Numbered from the stretch's first letter, positions 35,252 to 44,664 are shown. The stretch is DNA of 64,000 bases from UBA9076 sp964418835 (GCA_964418835.1 CAYQNJ010000002.1:62001-126000), one strand, 5' to 3'. The notes: a model not told the origin generated them from the letters alone. Numbers and translations are program-made.

Positions 35252-36286
35252 ATGAAATCTATTTATGATTTAACATATGATAAGTTACAAAATATATTTG
35301 TTGAAAACTCTATGAAAAAATATAGAGCAGATCAATGTTTTCAGTGGCTTTATAGAAAACTTGTATCTAATTTTGATGATATGAGTGATTTAGGTAAATC
35401 AACTATTGAATGGTTAAAAAAAGACTATTATATAGATACATTAAAGTTAGTTGATAAGCAAGTTGCACAAGATAAAACAACAAAATACTTATTTGAATTA
35501 AGTGATGGTGCTTTAATAGAAACAGTGTTAATGCATTATTCATTTGGTAAAAGCGTATGTGTTACTAGTCAAGTAGGATGTAATATGGGTTGTTCTTTTT
35601 GTGCATCTGGATTACTTAAAAAACAAAGAGATTTAACTAGTGGTGAAATGGTTGCTCAAGTTTTATATGTATCAAAAGAATTAAGCAAAGAAGATGAAAG
35701 AGTTAGAAATGTAGTTATTATGGGCACAGGTGAACCTTTTGATAATTATGATAATGTAATGGATTTTTGTAAGATTATAAATCATGATAAAGGTCTAGCA
35801 ATAGGTGCTAGGAAAATTACTATTAGTACTTGTGGTTTGGTAAATAGAATTTATGATTTTTCTAATGAACAAGTTCAATATAATTTGGCAATATCTTTAC
35901 ATGCTTCTAATGATGAATTAAGAAGTAAGTTAATGCCAATAAATAAAGCTTATCCTTTAGATGAATTATTTAAAGCATTAAGATATTATAGTGAAAAAAA
36001 CAATAGAAGATTAACATTTGAATATATATTATTAAAAGGCGTAAATGATTCTTATGAAAATGCTGTTGAAATATCAAAGTTATTAAAAGGTATGAATGCT
36101 TTTGTGAATCTTATTCCTTATAACGAGGTAGATGAACATGGTTTTAAAACAACTGATGATAAAACTGCATTAAAGTTCTATGATTGGTTAATGAAAAACA
36201 ATGTAAAAGCTACATTACGAACAAAGCATGGTGATGATATAGATGCTGCTTGTGGGCAGTTAAGAGCAAAACATGAAGGGGTTTAA
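35252..36286 (+). CDS. rlmN: Dual-specificity RNA methyltransferase RlmN
   Basis: Radical-SAM enzyme that makes 2-methyladenosine in 23S rRNA (A2503) and some tRNAs. The 344-residue protein has the cluster motif CNMGCSFCASG, VVIMGTGEPFDNYDNV, and the C-terminal Cys segment DIDAACGQL needed for methyl transfer. ATG 35252 is preceded by a weak GGTGA. An in-frame ATG at 35234 is the alternative. It needs a 4Fe-4S cluster, which the SUF system would supply. Confidence 0.95.
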   Translation: MKSIYDLTYDKLQNIFVENSMKKYRADQCFQWLYRKLVSNFDDMSDLGKSTIEWLKKDYYIDTLKLVDKQVAQDKTTKYLFELSDGALIETVLMHYSFGKSVCVTSQVGCNMGCSFCASGLLKKQRDLTSGEMVAQVLYVSKELSKEDERVRNVVIMGTGEPFDNYDNVMDFCKIINHDKGLAIGARKITISTCGLVNRIYDFSNEQVQYNLAISLHASNDELRSKLMPINKAYPLDELFKALRYYSEKNNRRLTFEYILLKGVNDSYENAVEISKLLKGMNAFVNLIPYNEVDEHGFKTTDDKTALKFYDWLMKNNVKATLRTKHGDDIDAACGQLRAKHEGV

Positions 36287-36289
36287 TGC

Positions 36290-37039
36290 ATGAGATATTA
36301 TGGTGTAACCGATAAAGGTTTAGTCCGTAAATCTAATCAAGACAATTACATCATTTCAACAAATAAAGTTGGTGATGTTTTTGCTATTGTTTGTGATGGA
36401 ATTGGAGGAGGAAGAGGTGGAGATGTTGCTAGTAAAATGGCAATTGACTACTTTTCTGAAGTCTTTAGTCAAAACAATGGTTTTATTGATTTGGAAGAAG
36501 CTAAAACTTGGGTTAGATTTCATATATCAAAATGTAATGAAAGGGTTTATATAAAGTCTAGTACTACTAATATTTATAAAGGTATGGGTACAACATTGAC
36601 TGGTGTCATTATTGCTAGTTTTGGAAAACTTGTTATAAATATAGGTGATAGTAGGGTATATGGAGTTGATGATTATGGATTGTTTAAACAGTTAACTCAA
36701 GACCATACATTAGTACAAGATATGGTTAGACATGGTGAAATAACTGAACAAGAAGCTATTAATCACCCAAAAAAGAATGTTCTTACAAATGCATTAGGAG
36801 TTTGGAGTAATGTACGAGTTGATATAGAACCATATTATGGAAAACTTTATGACATATTAATTTGTAGTGATGGATTATTTGGGTATGTAAAATCTGAAGA
36901 AATTGAAAAAGTAATGTTAACTGATGAGTTAACTACTACATTAAAAGCTAGAAAATTATTAAATCTTGCTATTAGAGCAGGGGGTTATGACAATATAACT
37001 ATAATTATTATTGAATTAGGGAATGGTGATAATAAATGA
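36290..37039 (+). CDS. prpC: PP2C-type protein phosphatase PrpC
   Basis: Metal-dependent Ser/Thr phosphatase that reverses PrkC phosphorylation. The 249-residue PPM fold has SNQDNYII, VCDGIGGGRGGDVAS, GTTLTGVI, NIGDSRVYG, LTQDHTLVQDMV, and the final metal Asp in AGGYDNITIIII. It is translationally coupled to prkC (ATGA overlap) and sits 3 bases after rlmN. Confidence 0.96.
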   Translation: MRYYGVTDKGLVRKSNQDNYIISTNKVGDVFAIVCDGIGGGRGGDVASKMAIDYFSEVFSQNNGFIDLEEAKTWVRFHISKCNERVYIKSSTTNIYKGMGTTLTGVIIASFGKLVINIGDSRVYGVDDYGLFKQLTQDHTLVQDMVRHGEITEQEAINHPKKNVLTNALGVWSNVRVDIEPYYGKLYDILICSDGLFGYVKSEEIEKVMLTDELTTTLKARKLLNLAIRAGGYDNITIIIIELGNGDNK

Positions 37040-38730
37040 GCGACAATATGATACAAGGAAGATATAAGGTTGTAAAACATATTGGCCAAGGTGGTATGGC
37101 TGATGTTTTTGTGGCTATTGACACAATATTAAATAGAGAAGTTGCAGTTAAGGTACTAAGAGGAGAATTAAGTAATGATCCTGTATCTGTTTTAAGATTT
37201 AAAAGGGAAGCTAATGCTTCAACCTTATTATCACACCCAAATATAGTTGATATTTATGATGTAGGTGAGTATAAAGGGCATCATTATATAGTTATGGAAT
37301 ATGTTAAGGGTAAAAACCTAAAACAACTTATTTCTCAAAGAGGAGCTTTAATAAAAGAAGAAGCTGTTGATATTATGAAACAACTTTGTGGAGCTACAAT
37401 TGAAGCTCATAATAGGGGCATCATTCACAGAGATATCAAACCTCAAAATGTTTTAGTAATGAATGATGGCACAATTAAAATGGTGGATTTTGGAATAGCA
37501 TTAGCTCAAGATGCACTTCAGCTAACACAAAGTGATTCAATTATGGGGTCAGTACATTATCTAGCTCCTGAACTTGCAAAGGGTGAACAAGCTACAGCAC
37601 AAAGTGACATTTATGCACTTGGTATTGTATTTTATGAATTACTTATTGGGGATGTTCCGTTTAAAGCTGAACAGGCTGTTCAAGTTGCATTAATGCATAT
37701 GAGGAATGAAATTCCTAGTGTTAGAGAAATTAATCCTACATTACCTCAATCTATAGAAAACATTATTATTAGAGCTACGGCTAAAAATAAAGGTTTTAGA
37801 TATCAAAGTGCTGAAGAAATGTTAAATGATTTAAAAACATGTTTAAGACCTGAAAGATTAAATGAAAAGAAGAATGTATTTAGCTTTCCTTTAGAAGGAG
37901 ATAAAACTATTACGATAGATCAAGTAAAAAAACCAGAGGTTAAAGCTGAAGAGAAAATAATAGTTTCTAAACCAAATAAAAAGGGTATAAATCCTATGTG
38001 GTTTGTGGGTATTTTATTTTCTTTATTAGCGGTTGCGGGTATTTATTTCTTGTTAAGTGTTAGTGGGATTATTAATCCTAAAGTTACAACAATTCAAGTT
38101 CCTGATATTAGGGGCATGGATGTAACTAGTGCTAAAAACTCTTTAGATCAATTAGAACTTACCTTGGACACAGCTAATATAACTTATCAGTTAACTGATG
38201 ATACTCCTAAGGGTAAGATTATTGCAGTAACACCTGAAGTTAATAGTGAAGTAGAAAAGGGTAGTAATGTTAGTATTACTGTTTCAAGTGGTATTGCGGC
38301 TTATATTAAAGACTATACCGGTACAAGGTTAAGTGAAGCAAAGAAAGATATAGAACAATATCCAAACGTTAAAATTGAAGTTGTTGAAGAAGAAAATTCA
38401 GATGTAGCTCCAGGTATAATAATTAGACAAGAATTATTAGCACCTAATATGCAGTTTAATCCTGATGTTGCTACTGATATAAGGCTTGTTTATTCAAAAT
38501 ACACAACTATAGAAATTCCTTGGGAGATTGTTGGAATGAGTATAGAGGATGCTACTGCCTTACTTCAAAGTAAAGGAGTAGATGTAATGCTAAGTGTTTT
38601 AGATACTAGCACAATGAGCGAAGAAGAAAGGGGTAACTTACAGTATGGTGTAGTTATTCAAACAACACCAGCCGCAGGAACATCTTATACACAAGAAGAC
38701 GGCTCTAATGTAGTTATATATTATTACTAA
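37036..38730 (+). CDS. prkC: Ser/Thr protein kinase with PASTA repeats (PrkC/StkP)
   Basis: Membrane kinase that senses cell-wall fragments or lipid II and controls growth and division. The 564-residue protein has a kinase domain with GQGGMADVF, catalytic Lys39 (VAVK), HRDIKPQN at 131-138 and DFG at 151-153. One membrane segment follows (about 318-343), then three extracellular PASTA repeats beginning near residues 352, 422 and 492. It is paired with prpC. FtsZ and cell-wall enzymes are typical targets, and ftsA/ftsZ lie nearby. Confidence 0.96.
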   Translation: MSDNMIQGRYKVVKHIGQGGMADVFVAIDTILNREVAVKVLRGELSNDPVSVLRFKREANASTLLSHPNIVDIYDVGEYKGHHYIVMEYVKGKNLKQLISQRGALIKEEAVDIMKQLCGATIEAHNRGIIHRDIKPQNVLVMNDGTIKMVDFGIALAQDALQLTQSDSIMGSVHYLAPELAKGEQATAQSDIYALGIVFYELLIGDVPFKAEQAVQVALMHMRNEIPSVREINPTLPQSIENIIIRATAKNKGFRYQSAEEMLNDLKTCLRPERLNEKKNVFSFPLEGDKTITIDQVKKPEVKAEEKIIVSKPNKKGINPMWFVGILFSLLAVAGIYFLLSVSGIINPKVTTIQVPDIRGMDVTSAKNSLDQLELTLDTANITYQLTDDTPKGKIIAVTPEVNSEVEKGSNVSITVSSGIAAYIKDYTGTRLSEAKKDIEQYPNVKIEVVEEENSDVAPGIIIRQELLAPNMQFNPDVATDIRLVYSKYTTIEIPWEIVGMSIEDATALLQSKGVDVMLSVLDTSTMSEEERGNLQYGVVIQTTPAAGTSYTQEDGSNVVIYYY

Positions 38731-38731
38731 T

Positions 38732-39589
38732 ATGAAGGCAAAGATTGTTAAAATAATTTCTAATCAATATACTATTGTGGATGAATCTAACAATAGGTAT
38801 GTAGCTGTTGCTATGGGTAAGCTAAGATTAGGTGATAGTCCAGTTGTGGGTGATAATGTTATTTATGAGATTAGAGATGGTAAGGCTATTATAGAAAATA
38901 TTTTACCTAGAAAGAATTATCTAATAAGACCATTAATCGCTAATGTTGATCAAGCATTAATAGTTATGAGTGCTAAAGATCCTGAATTTAGCTCTACTTT
39001 AGTAGACAGGCTTATATTTTTAATTGTTCATGCTCAAATAGAACCATTAATCTGTATTACTAAAATGGATTTAAGTGATGATTCTATATATGATTATATT
39101 GGAGATTATAGAAGATCAGGTTATAAGGTTATATTAATTGATAAAGAAAATGATGACCATGAATTAGGTGAAATATTAAAAGATAAGATAACTGTTTTAA
39201 CTGGTCAAAGTGGTGTAGGAAAATCCACATTATTAAATAAATTAAATCCAGAGTTTAATCTAAAAACTCAAAAAACAAGTAAAGCTTTGGGTAGAGGAAA
39301 ACATACCACAAGGCATTGTGAACTTCATGAAGTATGTGGTGGTTTAGTGGGAGATACTCCTGGATTTAGTTCACTAGATTTTAATGAAATGGATGCTTAT
39401 CAATTAAGGGATAGTGTTCCTGAATTTAACGATTATATAAATTCTTGTAAGTTTAATGATTGTTTACATCAAAACGAACCTGGTTGTAAGGTTAAAGAAT
39501 CTGTAAATAAAAATGAGATATCTAGTATTAGATATAAGAATTATTTAGATGTATTAAAGATTATTCAAGAAAGGAAGGAGAAGTATTAA
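38732..39589 (+). CDS. rsgA: Small ribosomal subunit biogenesis GTPase RsgA
   Basis: Circularly permuted GTPase that assists late 30S maturation. The 285-residue protein has an N-terminal OB-fold, then G4 (ITKMDLSD), G1 (GQSGVGKSTLLN) and G3 (DTPGFSS) in permuted order. A C-terminal zinc cluster follows (CKFNDCLHQNEPGC). It begins one base after prkC without a visible ribosome site, so coupling is likely. It overlaps rpe by one base (TAATG). Confidence 0.96.
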   Translation: MKAKIVKIISNQYTIVDESNNRYVAVAMGKLRLGDSPVVGDNVIYEIRDGKAIIENILPRKNYLIRPLIANVDQALIVMSAKDPEFSSTLVDRLIFLIVHAQIEPLICITKMDLSDDSIYDYIGDYRRSGYKVILIDKENDDHELGEILKDKITVLTGQSGVGKSTLLNKLNPEFNLKTQKTSKALGRGKHTTRHCELHEVCGGLVGDTPGFSSLDFNEMDAYQLRDSVPEFNDYINSCKFNDCLHQNEPGCKVKESVNKNEISSIRYKNYLDVLKIIQERKEKY

Positions 39590-40233
39590 TGATAGTTGCA
39601 CCTTCAGTGTTATCACTTGATTATAGTGATACAAAAAAACAATTAGATAAGTTAAAAGAATCAAAAGCAAAGTGGTTACACTTTGATGTAATGGATGGAC
39701 ATTTTGTGAATAACTTAAGTTTTGGACCTCATGTATTAAAAACTATGAAAAAAGATTTAGATTTATTTTTTGATGTTCATATTATGGTTGATAATCCAAT
39801 GTTTTTTCAAAAAGCATTTATTGATGCGGGTGCTGATGGTATAACATTCCATCTAGAAGCTTGTAAAGATAATGATGAATGTGTACAAATTATAAAAGAA
39901 ATAAAAAAAAGAGGTAAAAAAGTTGGTATTTCTATTAAACCAAAAACACCAGCAGATACTTTAAAACCTTTTATTAATGATTTAGATTTAGTTTTAATAA
40001 TGTCAGTAGAACCTGGTTTTGGTGGACAATCTTTTATTGAAAGTTCTATTGATAAAATTAAAGAATTAAAAAATATGATTATTGATTGTGGTTCTAAAGC
40101 ATTGATTGAAGTTGATGGTGGAATAAACGATGTTACTGGCAAATTGTGTAAAGAAGCTGGTGCTGATGTTTTAGTTGCAGGTAGTTATATCTTTAACGGT
40201 GATATTATTGAGGCAATTGATTCATTATGTTAA
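39589..40233 (+). CDS. rpe: Ribulose-phosphate 3-epimerase
   Basis: Interconverts ribulose-5-P and xylulose-5-P in the pentose phosphate pathway. The 214-residue TIM barrel has the starts APSVLSLDY and HFDVMDGHFVNNLSFGP, the phosphate-binding VEPGFGGQSFI and the catalytic Asp region EVDGGIND. AAGGAGAAG precedes the ATG. It overlaps thiN by 7 bases. Confidence 0.97.
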   Translation: MIVAPSVLSLDYSDTKKQLDKLKESKAKWLHFDVMDGHFVNNLSFGPHVLKTMKKDLDLFFDVHIMVDNPMFFQKAFIDAGADGITFHLEACKDNDECVQIIKEIKKRGKKVGISIKPKTPADTLKPFINDLDLVLIMSVEPGFGGQSFIESSIDKIKELKNMIIDCGSKALIEVDGGINDVTGKLCKEAGADVLVAGSYIFNGDIIEAIDSLC

Positions 40234-40838
40234 AAAAGTGTGTAGTACTTGCTTGTAAATTAACTGATGATATTCCTAATATCGATTGTGATTATATAGG
40301 TGTTGACAAGGGTGCATTAACTCTTGCTAAAAAAGGAATAATGATGGAAAGAGCTATAGGTGATTTTGATTCTATAGATGAAAAAGATTTAAAAACTATA
40401 GATAAACATTGTTATAAACTTATAAAGTTAAATCCTATTAAAGATGTTAGTGATAGTGATGCGGCTATTAATTTAGCTAAAGAATTAGGATATGAAGAAA
40501 TAATAATTCTTGGAGGTCTAGGTAATAGGCAAGATCATAGTTATGTAAATATGATGTTAATGATTAAAGAAGAGGGTAGAGTTAGTATTTTAGATAAACA
40601 TAACTTTATAAGGATATTTAAAAGAGGTACTTATAATATTAATAAAATGGGGTTTAAATATATTTCATTCTTTCCAATTAAAAATAGTGTAATAAGTTTG
40701 GAAGATATGAAGTATCCATTATTAAATAAAATATTAGAAGAACATGATTTAATTGGTTTATCAAATGAAATACTTGATGAAGTAGGGAAAATGATTGTTC
40801 ATCAAGGTATGATTATGTGTATTCAATCAAACGATTAA
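40227..40838 (+). CDS. thiN: Thiamine pyrophosphokinase
   Basis: ATP-dependent conversion of thiamine to thiamine diphosphate, the cofactor needed by the PFOR in this window. The 203-residue protein has the TPK segments YIGVDKGALTL, AIGDFDSID and ILGGLGNRQDHSYVNMM. It is the end of the priA-to-thiN operon. The position after rpe and beside rpmB matches Bacillus, though spoVM is absent. Confidence 0.94.
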   Translation: MLKKCVVLACKLTDDIPNIDCDYIGVDKGALTLAKKGIMMERAIGDFDSIDEKDLKTIDKHCYKLIKLNPIKDVSDSDAAINLAKELGYEEIIILGGLGNRQDHSYVNMMLMIKEEGRVSILDKHNFIRIFKRGTYNINKMGFKYISFFPIKNSVISLEDMKYPLLNKILEEHDLIGLSNEILDEVGKMIVHQGMIMCIQSND

Positions 40839-40839
40839 A

Positions 40840-40862
40840 AAAGCGATCAATATGATCGCTTT
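40840..40862 (-). terminator. Terminator of rpmB (convergent with thiN)
   Basis: AAGCGATCA (40841-40849) pairs with TGATCGCTT (40853-40861). Six Ts follow on the minus strand, so it mainly serves rpmB. Confidence 0.85.
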
Positions 40863-40874
40863 GGATAAAAGTCT

Positions 40875-41069
40875 TTATTTAGCAGCTTGTTGAGCTTTTA
40901 ATGTTTTAAGAGCTCTAGCACTTAATCTAACACGTTGAGGTTTTCCATCAACTAGTATTGTTGCTTTTTGTAGGTTTACATTCCATTTACGGCGAGTTGC
41001 GCGTAGAGAATGTGAACGTCTATTTCCTGATAAAGCCTTTTTTCCGGTTACGGCACAAACTTTAGACAT
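40875..41069 (-). CDS. rpmB: 50S ribosomal protein L28
   Basis: A 64-residue basic ribosomal protein with the L28 pattern KVCAVTGKKALSGNRRSHSLRATRRKW. Start chosen at the ATG (41069) behind GAGAGGGGG, with a GTG one codon earlier. Arg codons include CGT/CGC, the preferred set of highly expressed genes here. It has its own promoter and terminator. Confidence 0.96.
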   Translation of the reverse strand: MSKVCAVTGKKALSGNRRSHSLRATRRKWNVNLQKATILVDGKPQRVRLSARALKTLKAQQAAK

Positions 41070-41104
41070 CACGTAACCCCCTCTCTTCTTGTTTTTGCTT
41101 GTAA

Positions 41105-41133
41105 ACTATAACATTATTTTTATACCTTTGCAA
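41105..41133 (-). promoter_or_regulatory. rpmB promoter
   Basis: On the minus strand TTGCAA (41133-41128), exactly 17 bases, TATAGT (41110-41105). Confidence 0.75.
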
Positions 41134-41194
41134 GTGATAATAAGGGCTAAATAATGCTAAAAACACTTTTTCTCTTTTTTAAGATATTTATGTG

Positions 41195-41203
41195 TGTTAA
41201 AAT
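41195..41203 (+). promoter_or_regulatory. Possible ftsA-ftsZ promoter
   Basis: TGTTAAAAT is an extended -10-like element about 30 bases before the ftsA ATG. The -35 region is only T-rich. Confidence 0.4.
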
Positions 41204-41234
41204 AGACTATATATTGGAAGGATGATCTCTTTTT

Positions 41235-42479
41235 ATGGATAAACAAATATTCGCAGCACTAGAGGTTGCGGACCATGAAATAAGGCTTATTATCGGGGAG
41301 TTCTTTAATACCCGATTTAATATTATTAAAGTTGAGCGTGTTAACTGCAATAGTTTTAGTGGAAACATTGTAGATAAAGAAGCGGCTATTAATGGTATTA
41401 AGAAGGCTGTAATTAATGCGTCTAAAGCTATTGGTGCAGATATAACTAAGGTAATTCTTGCAATACCTTCTGTTAATTTTAAAAGGTATCCACTTAACGT
41501 TAGAGTTGATGTGGATGGAGTTGTAACAATTGATGATATTAAGGATGCTGTTAAAAAGGCTGCAAGTACAAAAATAGACAATGATTTAGCGTTGATTCAA
41601 ACAGTTTGTGTTAAGTATAATGTTAATGGAATAAGTTCTAGAAGAATACCTATAAACGAAAGATGTGATGAATTAATAGTTAATATTGATTTGTTGTGTG
41701 CTGATAGAAAAATAGCTTTTGATTTAGTTGCTTGTGTAAATGAAGCTGGGCTTGATATTATGGATATATTCTTAGATACTTATGCGAGTGCTAAGGAAGC
41801 AGCATTATTCGAGCAAACTGTTGATCAAAGTGTTATATTATTAAAGTTAGAATATCATGCGACAACATTAGCTCTAATTTCTCAGGGTAAATTAAAAGCT
41901 TGTGAGAAGACAGATTATGGATTATCTAATATGATTTCTAGTTTGGTTGCCGAGTATGAATTGCCAATTGATGCAGCTGAAAATCTAATAAAGTATAATG
42001 CTAGGGTGGATTTAAATAAGTATTCTAACAATCCAATTTATATTTGGGCTCAAGATGGAGTAACAAAAACTATCACAGAAGAGAATATATGTGATAATAT
42101 TAGACCAAGTATTAATAATTGGTTGGATGAATTTGAAGTTATGTGTAAACCTATCTTGCAAGCGGGCAAAACTACTGTTATTATTACAGGCGAGGGCGGT
42201 GAAATGCAGGGATTAGAGCACTTACTTGCTTTAAGACTTGATTCAGAAGTTAAAAACTATTCTCCTGAAACTTTAGGTGCTAGAAGAAGTAGTTTAGTGG
42301 GTTGTTTAGGATTGTTCTATGCATATAAAGATCAATTACAAATAACCGGTTATGATGTTAATAGTGTTAATATGGATCAGTTTGAAAAAACTGTCATATA
42401 TAAAAATGGAAACAAATCTGATTCAGAAGAATCAATAACAAAGAAATTAAGAGGAATGCTTTTTGAAGCAAGGAAGTAA
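41235..42479 (+). CDS. ftsA: Cell division protein FtsA, divergent ATP site
   Basis: Actin-like protein that tethers FtsZ to the membrane. The 414-residue protein keeps the overall FtsA layout (SHS2/1C region ITKVILAIPSVNFKRYPLN, VIITGEGGEMQGLEHLL near the C-terminus). It ends in an amphipathic membrane helix (ITKKLRGMLFEARK). The N-terminal phosphate-1 motif, normally a DIGSS-type loop, reads ALEVADHEIRLIIGE, so nucleotide binding may be altered. It is 15 bases upstream of ftsZ, which confirms identity. The usual division-cluster genes upstream are absent. Confidence 0.9.
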   Translation: MDKQIFAALEVADHEIRLIIGEFFNTRFNIIKVERVNCNSFSGNIVDKEAAINGIKKAVINASKAIGADITKVILAIPSVNFKRYPLNVRVDVDGVVTIDDIKDAVKKAASTKIDNDLALIQTVCVKYNVNGISSRRIPINERCDELIVNIDLLCADRKIAFDLVACVNEAGLDIMDIFLDTYASAKEAALFEQTVDQSVILLKLEYHATTLALISQGKLKACEKTDYGLSNMISSLVAEYELPIDAAENLIKYNARVDLNKYSNNPIYIWAQDGVTKTITEENICDNIRPSINNWLDEFEVMCKPILQAGKTTVIITGEGGEMQGLEHLLALRLDSEVKNYSPETLGARRSSLVGCLGLFYAYKDQLQITGYDVNSVNMDQFEKTVIYKNGNKSDSEESITKKLRGMLFEARK

Positions 42480-42494
42480 GAGAGGGAAAGAGCA

Positions 42495-43565
42495 ATGGCT
42501 GATTTAAAGTATAATCAAGTAGCAAAGATTAAAGTATTTGGAATTGGGGGTGCTGGTAATAATGCAGTTAACCGAATGGTACAAGAAGGAGTACAAGGTG
42601 TAGATTTCTATGTAGCAAATACTGATTTACAAGCACTTGATGTTTCTCCAGTAACTAACAAAATAACATTAGGTAAAGATGGACTAGGTGCAGGTGGTAA
42701 TCCAGACAATGGACGTAAAGCTGCAGTAGAAAGTGAAGATGATATCAGACAAGCAATGGAAGGCGCTGATATGGTGTTCTTAACTGCTGGTCTAGGTGGT
42801 GGTACAGGTACAGGTGCTGCTCCATTATTTGCAAAAATTGCAAAAGAAATGGGTGCTTTAACTGTAGGTATCGTTACAAAACCATTTATTTTTGAAGGTA
42901 GAAAGAGAATGGTTCAAGCTGAAACAGGCTTAGAACAATTAAAAGAGTATGTAGATAGTTTAATTATAGTTTCTAATAATAAAGTATTAGAAGTTATTGG
43001 TCATATTCCTTTTGAAGAAGCTTTTAAAGAGGCAGATAATATTTTAAGACAAGGTGTTCAAACTATTACAGACTTAATTGCTGTTCCTGCTTTAATTAAC
43101 TTAGACTTTGCGGATGTTAAGAGCATCATGGAAGGTCAAGGAAGTGCTTTAATTGGTATTGGTATGTCTCAAGGTGACAATAAAGCTCAAGAGGCTGCAC
43201 AAAAAGCAATTCAATCACCATTACTTGAAGCTCAAATTTCAGGTGCTAAATCAGCTATTGTTAACGTAACTGGTGGTACTTCAATTTCTGTATATGATGC
43301 TAGTGAAGCAGTAGAATATGTTAGAGAAGCAGCTGGAAATGATATTGATATTATATTTGGTGTTGCTATAAATGATAAGATTGGTGATGCTATTATAGTT
43401 ACAGTTATTGCAACTGGATTTGATTTACCTAAATCAGAAGCTTTAGAAAGTGCTAGAGCTCTTGAAAATAGTGAACAAGTAGTTACAACAAGCTCTAAAC
43501 CAGATGTTGTACTTGTTGATGAAGATGATTCAGGTATTCCTGATTTCTTTAAGCAAAAAAGATAA
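42495..43565 (+). CDS. ftsZ: Cell division protein FtsZ
   Basis: Tubulin-like GTPase that forms the division ring. The 356-residue protein has GIGGAGNNAVNRM, the GTP-binding G-box GGGTGTGAAP at residues 101-110, and the T7 loop NLDFADVKSIM that completes the neighbour's active site. A short acidic linker leads to the C-terminal peptide SGIPDFFKQKR that binds FtsA. GAGGGAAAG precedes the ATG. Confidence 0.98.
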   Translation: MADLKYNQVAKIKVFGIGGAGNNAVNRMVQEGVQGVDFYVANTDLQALDVSPVTNKITLGKDGLGAGGNPDNGRKAAVESEDDIRQAMEGADMVFLTAGLGGGTGTGAAPLFAKIAKEMGALTVGIVTKPFIFEGRKRMVQAETGLEQLKEYVDSLIIVSNNKVLEVIGHIPFEEAFKEADNILRQGVQTITDLIAVPALINLDFADVKSIMEGQGSALIGIGMSQGDNKAQEAAQKAIQSPLLEAQISGAKSAIVNVTGGTSISVYDASEAVEYVREAAGNDIDIIFGVAINDKIGDAIIVTVIATGFDLPKSEALESARALENSEQVVTTSSKPDVVLVDEDDSGIPDFFKQKR

Positions 43566-43572
43566 AATTATT

Positions 43573-43595
43573 AAGGATGCTTAGCATCCTTTTTT
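43573..43595 (+). terminator. Terminator after ftsZ
   Basis: AAGGATGC (43573-43580), loop TTA, GCATCCTT (43584-43591), then more Ts. Confidence 0.9.
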
Positions 43596-43606
43596 GAAAG
43601 GATAAT

Positions 43607-44338
43607 ATGAAACCAATTATTGATTTACATACTCATACTATAAGCAGTGGTCACGCTTATAGTTCATTACAAGAAAATGTGGCTGAAGCTAAAATTGCAG
43701 GATTGAAGTATTTAGGTATTAGTGACCATGCGCCTAAAATGCCTGGAGGAGCTCATGTATATCATTTTGAGAATCTAAAAGCTATACCAGCTATTATTGA
43801 TGGTATTAGAGTTTTTAGGGGTGCGGAAATAAATATAATGGATGAATTTGGTTCATTGGATTTACAAGATTCAACTATAAAAAAACTTGATTATACTATT
43901 GCTTCAATGCATGGACCTTGTTACAGTCATGATCATACTTTAGAACAAAATATGAATGCATATAGAGTTATTTGTGAAAATCCATTAGTAAATATTATTG
44001 GGCATCCAGATGATGGAAGATATCCAATTGATCATGATTTATTAGCTAAGATGGCAAAAGAAACTAATACTATAATTGAAGTTAATTGTTCTTCATTAAA
44101 ACCTACTAGTTTTAGATTAAATGGAATAGAAAATACTACAAAAGTAATTGAAGCATGTAAAAAATATGGAACAATGATTGTAGTAGATAGTGATGCACAT
44201 TATTCTAGTGCAGTAGGAAGACTTGAAAATGGATTATCTTTATTAAAAGAGTTAGATTTTCCAAAAGAACTTATATTAAATTTTAATGAAGAATTAATAA
44301 TTAAACTTTTTGATAAAGAAAGTGTTAGACAAATGTAA
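43607..44338 (+). CDS. PHP-domain phosphatase, YcdX-like
   Basis: A 243-residue metal-dependent phosphoesterase. PHP motifs are visible: DLHTHTISSGHAYSS (metal His), GISDHAPKMPGG, FRGAEINIMD, HGPCYSHD, IGHPDDGRYP and the final VDSDAH. Closest to the YcdX-type stand-alone family. The substrate is not established. GAAAGGAT precedes the ATG. It is probably transcribed alone, since the ftsZ terminator lies upstream and a strong promoter downstream. Confidence 0.88.
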   Translation: MKPIIDLHTHTISSGHAYSSLQENVAEAKIAGLKYLGISDHAPKMPGGAHVYHFENLKAIPAIIDGIRVFRGAEINIMDEFGSLDLQDSTIKKLDYTIASMHGPCYSHDHTLEQNMNAYRVICENPLVNIIGHPDDGRYPIDHDLLAKMAKETNTIIEVNCSSLKPTSFRLNGIENTTKVIEACKKYGTMIVVDSDAHYSSAVGRLENGLSLLKELDFPKELILNFNEELIIKLFDKESVRQM

Positions 44339-44358
44339 CATTTTCTGAAATAAAGATG

Positions 44359-44387
44359 TTGACATTGAAAATTTACAAATGTATACT
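44359..44387 (+). promoter_or_regulatory. Promoter of the met T-box operon
   Basis: TTGACA (44359-44364), 17 bases, TATACT (44382-44387), the best sigma-A match in the window. Transcription would begin near 44394. Confidence 0.85.
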
Positions 44388-44393
44388 AACAAA

Positions 44394-44649
44394 TATAAAG
44401 ACTATGAAAAGGAAAGTATGTCAGAGATAGTTTATAGAGATTCCTAAAATGGTGAAATTAGGGAAATGAAGACTGATTGAAAATGGCCTTGGAGTTATGC
44501 ATCGAAGTGATATTCATTAGACTGCATCGGGAGCATCCGTTAAAATGCCGAAGTATGATTGTACTTGATGAGAAAGTAATTGTGAAATTACTTTGAAGTA
44601 AGGTGGTAACACGAGATATATCTTGTCCTTATAAGGGCAAGTTTTTTTA
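44394..44649 (+). promoter_or_regulatory. T-box leader with methionine (ATG) specifier
   Basis: Untranslated leader for metN-metI-metQ. The specifier is ATG at 44483-44485, before the GCCTTGGAG stretch that has a counterpart in the first T-box. The T-box core AAGGTGGTAACACG starts at 44600. The terminator CTTGTCCT / AGGGCAAG (44622-44641) is followed by seven Ts. Uncharged tRNA-Met should promote readthrough, so methionine shortage induces the importer. Confidence 0.92.
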
Positions 44650-44664
44650 TAGAAAGGAGTAACC

